Source: Nemertoderma westbladi (lineage: Eukaryota; Xenacoelomorpha; Nemertodermatida; Nemertodermatidae). Taken from it: a stretch of DNA of 64,000 bases. A program made the position numbers and the translations under genes. The stretch covers positions 1 to 64,000 of the forward strand of contig JAUCBJ010005505.1 of NCBI GenBank assembly GCA_032718475.1, read 5' to 3'. This document shows, one piece after another, positions 25,101 through 34,100 of the stretch; the first letter of the stretch is position 1; the number at the start of each line of letters is the position of its first letter. Under the pieces are notes generated by a model, which saw nothing but the letters and a program-made list of their open reading frames with translations, ran no database searches and had not been told where the DNA came from.

Positions 25101-28100
25101 TATAAATAATCAATATTATTATTAATATTATTTATTACATATACATACATATACTCAAGTCCAGTCAATGCAGTCAGCACAGAAGCACAGTGCAGACAGC
25201 TCCGTGTAAATCAACACCGTGTAAATCAACACCGTGTAAATCAACACCGTGTAAATCAACACCGTGTGGTATATATACTATATAACCATATCGTGTTTTT
25301 GAACGGCTCATCTCTTGACAAGAACTACCGTGGCCTATTAATGGGCAGGTTCGTTATTAACTATTCAATAGGCAGAGCTGCAAGTATGTGTTGGCAAACA
25401 AAGTCGGTTGATTGAATACCAATAGGGAAACCTCAGGTTGACATCAGTGGAAGGAAATGACATTACTATAGCAACCAATAACACTTCAAGGTGGCATAGC
25501 TCACCTGCTCAGACAGGACTTAATTATTTATTATTCACTGAATAACATAATTTGCATAGAATATTAAAATATTTGCATTAATTATGATAGAATAAGTCGT
25601 AACGTAAATGACTAAATGTAAGTAAAATATTAATAAAGGCATACAGTACGTACCGCAAAAACAAAATAATTAGACATTGCGGATGGGAATAAGGATAATT
25701 GAAGATCAAGATTGATTGATTTAATTTTTTTTTTCCTTTTTTTTTTAGTAATTCAGTAATTCGTAATTAATGGTAACTCAAGCTTCTACTTCAACTACAA
25801 TTAATATATATTAAATTTACCAAAGAAGTATGTCTTAATTTTTAATAATATATAATACAGTAATACCAATTACTATACTAAACTGGCTGTAACTAAACTA
25901 CTGTACAACAGCTGCCAATTCATTTTAGAATGCAATTTTAATGTTGTGAAAATAACTACCTAAGATAAAAAGATAGTTTTAATCATGAGTGGGAATGCTG
26001 AAGAAGATGACGAAAGTAGGATAGCGGACAGTCGCGTGAACACCGGTACTGACCGAACCGGTACCGGTTACACTGCCAGACTCCATACAGGTACCAGCTA
26101 CACCGACAGACTCGGTACCGGTACCGACTACACTGACAGACTCCCCGACGACGCCAGCGAGGTAGATGAGCCGATCGGTTCTAGAAGAACCCCAGGAACA
26201 CCCCCACCGTCGGCTAAACCCAAGCTGGACAGAACCGAAGCCGCCACTGTTGTACAGAAAGCCTGGAGGAGGTACATCGATGTCCAGGTTTACAAGTATT
26301 ACAGAGACATGATCAACTTTAAGAGTAGAGGTTGGTCCAACCGTTTTATAAACAATAGGTTGCCATGTGAGATTAAAAATATAATTTTTGGTGGAATTTC
26401 TTAAATTTTATTACATGTATTCAAAGAGCAACGACGTTGAAAAGGTTTGCAAGTATTTTGAGAAAAATCCACTCACACACTCAAATGTTATTGCAACTTT
26501 AGCTAGGCGAACTCCAAAACGTAACTCAATTATCCAATATTGATTTATGTAGTTAAGCGGCTCTCTAGTTACGTATAATAAATATTCGAGAACACTAAAT
26601 TATTTAACATTGCAGTAAGGCAGCATCAGAAGTTGAATAGTACAATAATTTGGATCGCAGTAACTATGGAAGCAATATAGTGAAATACTACAAACAGTTC
26701 AATTACTTTTAACACTTTAACTCTCTATATTTTATTAAAGAATTGAGCAACAAAAAAGTACCAATTTAAGAATAAAATTGTTTTTGCTATAATATTGTGT
26801 TATATTGGATTTATCATTATAAAAAAACGTTTTGATTAAAATTAAAGTTAGTAAAGTACTTATACTGTAATTAAGTACTTTATAATACAACCGGATTAAA
26901 ATATAGTCATGCCGTTCACTGTACAATTTATCATGCGCCTAATATTTGTCGTTAAAGGAATACAATTAATACGTTCTTCTGTAAAGCGTCGAACCGCGGT
27001 TAAAACAACAACTTCTGTATTATATTGTATTTATTTACAGGAGATCCCAACTTAATGCTTCGTTGTATCAACCCGAGCGAAGCGAAAGTTATCGACTCGG
27101 CCGCAGGGACTTTCATTAGGTTCCGTCTCGGCGGCATTAAATTCCCTCCCAACATATATTATAAGATTTACACACGAAGGCCTGTCCAGGATGTGGGAGC
27201 GAACGCCCCCAGAGATTACACGGCGCTTAGCTGCAAACAGCTACCCGCCAAGTACAAAAACTCCAGGTAACTTTGTTTGAGCGTAAAACAAAAATTACCT
27301 CAATTACATATCAAATATTTAATCCAGATTTCTCACATATTTAACCCCCGTACCATCAACACTAGTATCACAGTTATGTCCTCAAGCAATGATAGTACCT
27401 AAGTTCAGTTCATGTATTCCCATGCATACTTTGAGTTTTCAAGCAGTAAAACCCATTTATAGAGAGAGATTTAGTTTCGTATTCAGACAAATTATTTGAC
27501 CCTTAATTTTCCTTATGATATCCCGTGAGACAATTTTACAAGTTGTACTATCCTTTCAGTTGGCCTAAATATGATCTCCCACTCCATAGCGAAATATTCA
27601 TCCGGTCTGGTAGCTCAGTGCACTCACCCGGCTGATGATAACCATAAGTTTGAAACCTAAGTACCGGGTTCGAGCCCCAATAGGGCCGGTTGAGTATAAT
27701 TTTACAATGATGTTAATATTGTGGTTTCCATTCCAGCTGGCTCTCGATATTAACTGTGATTGTTTAATGAAAATGTCGGAATTTATTTTTAATTTAATTT
27801 AATTATAATATTAAATATTATATATCCATAAATATCAATAAATATATCAATATCAATAAAAATCAATATATATATATATTAAACTTAATATTAATTATAA
27901 TAATTTAATTATATTTCCAATTTAATTGATTGTAGAATTCTGACAGAAATCAACAACAAAACCACTAAAGACGGTTGGTATCGACGTTGGGAAAACAACG
28001 GATGGCGATTGGTTCCCGATAGACTGGTTCTATCTCTAGAAACCTCCATACCTGGTTACCATGACAATAAAAGGAAGGAGTTCCACCCGGTAAAGTTTGT

Positions 28101-31100
28101 CCGAAGGAAGGAAATAGAAAAACATCGTAAACGGAGAAAAATACGTTGGATGAGGAAGATGTATGAGGAGGGGTGAGTTTATTTCACGCAGTGAGTTTAT
28201 TTCACGCAGGGAGTTTATTTCACGCAGGGCGGCAGTTTATTTCTCGCAGTGAGTTTATTTAATTAGTTTTAATTAGTTTAATTAATTTAGTTTATATAAT
28301 ATAAATATATAAATAAACACTTTAATATTATTTGTAGATTTTTACAAGCAAAAACCGGCACGACATCTGAACAAAGGCAGTTAATAGACGAGACTACGAG
28401 AGGACTGATAGATGTTGCAGAGAACTTGGGCGAGGACACAATCGACGATTGGGAAGTCAATGAGTTGCTGAAATGGACAGACGGACTGAACTACGAGGAC
28501 TACGCAGCCAGTTGGTCGCATACGGGAACTACGGAATGCAGCGCGGACAATGTTACCACCAAAAAACCATTTATTCAATATCATAACGACCCGTTCGAGT
28601 TCACTATAAAACGATCCGATGAGACAGTGCAAGAGGAATAAGTGAATAATTAATAATGAACAATTTACACTGGTTGTTACTTTATAATACTGTTTTTGGA
28701 ATGGTTTTTTTTCGCAACGGATATACCGCTGAACCAAGATTGGAGGGAGTTATGGATTGATTAACACTCTGAATAATATAACAAAGAAATGAAATGAAAA
28801 TGAAATTATCCGGCCACCATTTTTTTTCTGTTGTTGTTAAATAATTACTGATCTTGCTATAGTGCTGATGGTCCTGATTGATATATACAATAGTACTTAT
28901 ATGTTATACCGCGTTAACTAAGATTATTTAATGAGTATGATGTGAAACATACCTCATGTTGCTCATGAATCTCCAGTTGTTTACTTTTTAACAGATTTTC
29001 TAAGGATTCTATCTTTGCTTCAGCTTCTCCAAGAAGATGTTTAGTGTCTTCCAGTTCTTCATCATCAATTCCTAAACGAAAGCGCAATTAAATTTAAAAA
29101 TTACTAATTAAATTAATTAATTAATTCAATTGACCGGGGCTTTCAGTTTACACCCGTCGCCTTCGAGAATTTTGCTCGCCCCGGTCCAGCCACCGCCTCT
29201 TTCCTAATGGAGCTTGGTAAGCGACTCCACGCAACCACGCAACCGACTCCACGCATCGGTTCCTTCCTTATTGCCATCTTAATCGGCAATACTGCCTCGA
29301 TCCTAGAAGACAGTGCCCCCTCTTAACTCGTTTTTTAACTCATTTCACCAGACAATTTTTTTTACTAGTATTTAATTATATTTGACATTTTTAATAATAA
29401 TTTAAAATTAATTGAAAATAATTTATTGATTTAATTTCTGTTATACCATATTAAATTTATTTACTAGAATTTAGAAAATAAGAAACGTTTTAAAATAAAA
29501 AAAAATTAAAAATATGTCTTTTTTCATTATTTATAACTAATGTGAGTTTTAGGAGTATGGGGGAGGGTAGATAAAAGTCACCCACCACCATTCGTAAATT
29601 ACTATATGAATTCAATTAATTAATATTTATTTATTAAAGTAACTAAATCCATGAATGTTATTACTGGAAGAAAGCGCCAGCCAATAACCAGGGTAACAGA
29701 GGAATCTCCAACTGATCACATGGCTAGTTGGAAGGATCACTTCGAGAAACTAGTGCCGAGCTCCTGAGGAATTCAAGATCCGAGAAGTTTATTAACAATT
29801 CATCCCACTCACCGAGACTAGGACTTCGCGACGATTGCACCACATAAAAGGAGGACTAACAAGCTGCAGGTTGCCTTCCCAGAGAAAGAAAACCTAAGAG
29901 TTATCGTGGTATCAGTCGAAATCCATCAGCTAAGTTATTTCTGATGTCAGTTTTTATGTTTGATGGTCGCGATCAACCATACACTGTACCACTTCATCCC
30001 TGTTCTTAAGTCAGGTTTCCGCCGTTTGAGAAAAGTCATTGGCTATCCACCGCTCCTATTTTCACGAGCAGGCTGCCACAGCACAAGGTTGTGTATAGCT
30101 TGATCGCGGAGGCGGAAACAGTTTCCAGCAAGCTTCAGACTGCGGCACAGCAGGGTGATGCTGGGTCTTGGCAATGAGATGTTGCTATCGTTGGATAACA
30201 CCGCATTGGTTATGTGTGTATCATAGGTAATGTTATGCACTCTGCGCAGTATCCTGGTATATAAACCATTCAGAGACTTGATGTCGTCAGCAGTTAGAAC
30301 CCAGCATGTGCTGTCATAGGGCATTCCACGTTAAAATGTGGCCTACATTAGATATAATAAAATAAATAAATATTAGGACATTCGATTACTACAGGAGATG
30401 GTGTGTTACATTAAAACATGTTTAAAAATACATTATCTTTTATAATGATCAAAAAGGTTACAAATTATATTTTAATTTTAAGAAATCAATTAAGATGGTT
30501 TTCAAAAAGTACTAGTAGCCCAATTTATCAGGGCAGTTCTGATGAAATAAAACGAACACACGTCGTGATTGAATGCATAACATTACCTTGAATCGAAATA
30601 AAACGAACACATGTCGTGATTGAATGCATAACATTACCTTGAATCGAAATAAAACGAACACATGTCGTGATTGAATGCATAACATTACCTTGAATCGAAA
30701 TAAAACGAACACACGTCGTGATTGAATGCATAACATTACCTTGAATCGAAATAAAACGAACACACGTCGTGATTGAATGCATAACATTACCTTGTATCGT
30801 AATAATTTCAGTCGAATCACCTAGTATATTGCGTATTACCTTTATTAAGTAGAATGTCCATGAGTTTATTAATAGACTCATCTCTCGCTTCCAGGGTTTG
30901 ACGCTGACACTGAAGCTGCTGATCCATTTCCTCGATGGTTTTCCGATAGAGATGTAGTTGTCGTGATTGGTTGTCAGTGGGAACCAGATCCGGTGTGACT
31001 GCGCCGCCCGAATTCTGTAAACCCTTTAATGTCTAAATAAACATAAAATAATATAGTAAAATAATCTTTATTAAAAAAATAGGAATATTATGAACGCTGT

Positions 31101-34100
31101 TAATTAGAGAAGGATTGATACCCTAATGGAACACAACCAAAATATGATGGAAATAAACGAAAGTGAAGAAAAATCGAACCTCTGTGTGTATCTACATCAG
31201 CTCGTCTGTACAGGAGCATTCGATAATGTAAAGTATGGCAGTCTGCTTACCAAACTCTCAGAAGTAGTAATGCTTCCATCTATCTGTCTAACACTTACAT
31301 TATTTTACAGTATTGGGGCCAAAAAAAGTTCAAAAATATGATAGAAACAATCCATCCTATCTCCTGGCCTGGGTTATTCACCCTTTATATTAAGGAGCTC
31401 ACGGACAAACTTAAAACCTCAAAATAGAAAGGCCTTGAAGCATCAAAATTGTACAAACCTATGTTCCTAAACATTAACGGTCAACTGATAACGTTTTAAC
31501 GTTTCTGGGACACACTTTCCATCGGCAGTAGTTCCAGTACTCCTCTATGGGAGTCCATGCTGGGCTCTAACTGCTGAGGACACCAAATCTCTGGATGGCA
31601 CATTCACAAGAATGCTACGCCGGGTTCATTGTGTCAAGTACAATGCACACATCTCCAACCAGACACTATATAACATTGGAGGTGTCTCATTGGTTCCCCC
31701 AAGCTTGACACTAGAACAGAATCGCCTCCGCTTTGCAGGACATTGCTTTCGCCGAGAGGACCAGCCAGTGCATAATCGTGTACTTTGGCAGCCTCATGGA
31801 ATGAATAAGCATGGTGGACAGCCCATGACTTTCTTGAGACGCATCTTAAAGGACACTGGCCTTGAAAATGCGGATGATCTAGCAAATGTCATGGGTGATA
31901 GGGAGTTGTGGCGGTGCAATTTTGTCGATAAGCCGGCACAGCATTCTTAAAAATGCAGCTGCAATGCAGCATGCCGATCCTAGTAGTAGTCACAAGAACC
32001 GCAATTATACTTGACACCTTTATGAACTGATTCAATATGTCTGTTTGGATATCTTTTGTCAGTAAATTGTTTGTCACAATAAACGCAATTATACTTGACA
32101 CCTTTATGAAGGGTGCATGTAAAGAGCGGACTGCGGATTGTCAATTAAAAGCCCAAATATGCGCGGTCAATTTGAATTATAGCATTATAATGTAAGAATC
32201 CGCTCTTTGTTGACTAGACAAACGGCGGACTGAAGCCAGAAAATTGTAACCTGATTGGCTCAATCATTATGTTGCGTTGTTGGGTCCACCGGCACTGTGT
32301 ACAGCTGACCGCGAGATCTGGGGGGCGCTATGTTGTTGGGTCCGCCGGCACTGTGTACAGCTGACCGTGAGATCTGGGGGGCGCTATGTTGCGTTGTTGG
32401 GTCCGCCGGTACTGTGTACAGCTGACCGCGAGATCTGGGGACACTATGTTGCGTTGTTGGGTCCGCCGGCACTGTGTACAGGTCACCGCGAGATCTGGGG
32501 ACACTATGTTGCGTTGTTGGGTCCGCCGGCACTGTGTACAGCTGACCGCGAGATCTGGGGACACTATGTTGCGTTGTTGGGTCCGCCGGCACTGTGTACA
32601 GCTGACCGCGAGATCTGGGGACACTATGTTGCGTTGTTGGGTCCGCCGGCACTGTGTACGGCTGACCGCGAGATCTGGGGACACTATGTTGCGTTGTTGG
32701 GTCCGCCGGCACGTGTACGGCTGACCGTGAGATCTGGGGACATTATGTTGCGTTGTTGGGTCCGCCGGCACTGTGTACGGCTGACCGTGAGATCTGGGGG
32801 GCGCTATGTTGCGTTGCTGGGTCCGCCGGCACTGTGTACGGCTGACCGTGAGATCTCGGGGGCGCTATGTTGCTGGGTCCGCCGGCACTGTGTACAGCTG
32901 ACCGCGAGATCTGGGGACACTATGTTGTTGGGTCCGCCGGCACTGTGTACAGCTGACCGCGAGATCTGGGGACACTATGTTGCGTTGTTGGGTCCGCCGG
33001 CACTGTGTACGGCTGATCGTGAGATCTGGGGACACTATGTTGTGTTGTATAGGTCCGCCGGCAATGTGTACAGCTGACCGCGAGATCTGGGGACACTATG
33101 TTGCGTTGTTGGGTCCGCCGGCACTGTGTACGGCTGACCGTGAGATCTGGGGACACTATGTTGCGTTGTTGGGACCGCCGGCACTGTGTACGGCTGACCG
33201 TGAGATCTGGGGACACTATGTTGCGTTGTTGGGTCCGTCGGCACTGTGTACAGCTGACCGTGAGATCTCGGGGGCGCTATGTTGCTGGGTCCGCCGGCAC
33301 TGTGTACGGCTGACCGTGAGATCTGGGGACACTATGTTGTTGGGTCCGCCGGCACTGTGTACAGCTGACCGCGAGATCTGGGGACACTATGTTGCGTTGT
33401 TGGGTCCGCCGGCACTGTGTACGGCTGACCGTGAGATCTGGGGACACTATGTTGATGGGTCCGCCGGCACTGTGTACAGCTGACCGCGAGATCTGGGGAC
33501 ACTATGTTGCGTTGTTGGGTCCGCCGGCTCTGTGTACAGCTGACCGTGAGATCTCGGGGGCGCTATGTTGCTGGGTCCGCCGGCACTGTGTACAGCTGAC
33601 CGCGAGATCTGGGGACACTATGTTGTTGGGTCCGCCGGCACTGTGTACAGCTGACCGTGAGATCTGGGGACACTATGTTGCGTTGTTGGGTCCGCCGGCA
33701 CTGTGTACGGCTGACCGTGAGATCTGGGGGGCGCTTTGTTGCTGGGTCCGCCGGCACTGTGTACAGCTGACCGCGAGATCTGGGGCTACTATGTTGCGTT
33801 GTTGGGTCCGCCGGCACTGTGTACAGCTGACCGCGAGATCTGGGGACACTATGTTGTTGGGTCCGCCGGCACTGTGTACAGCTGACCGTGAGATCTGGGG
33901 ACACTATGTTGCGTTGTTGGGTCCGCCGGCACTGTGTGCGGCTGACCGTGAGATCTGGGGGGCGCTTTGTTGCTGGGTCCGCCGGCACTGTGTACAGCTG
34001 ACCGCGAGATCTGGGGCTACTATGTTGCGTTGTTGGGTCCGCCGGCACTGTGTACAGCTGACCGCGAGATCTGGGGGGCGCTATGTTGTTGGGTCCGCCG

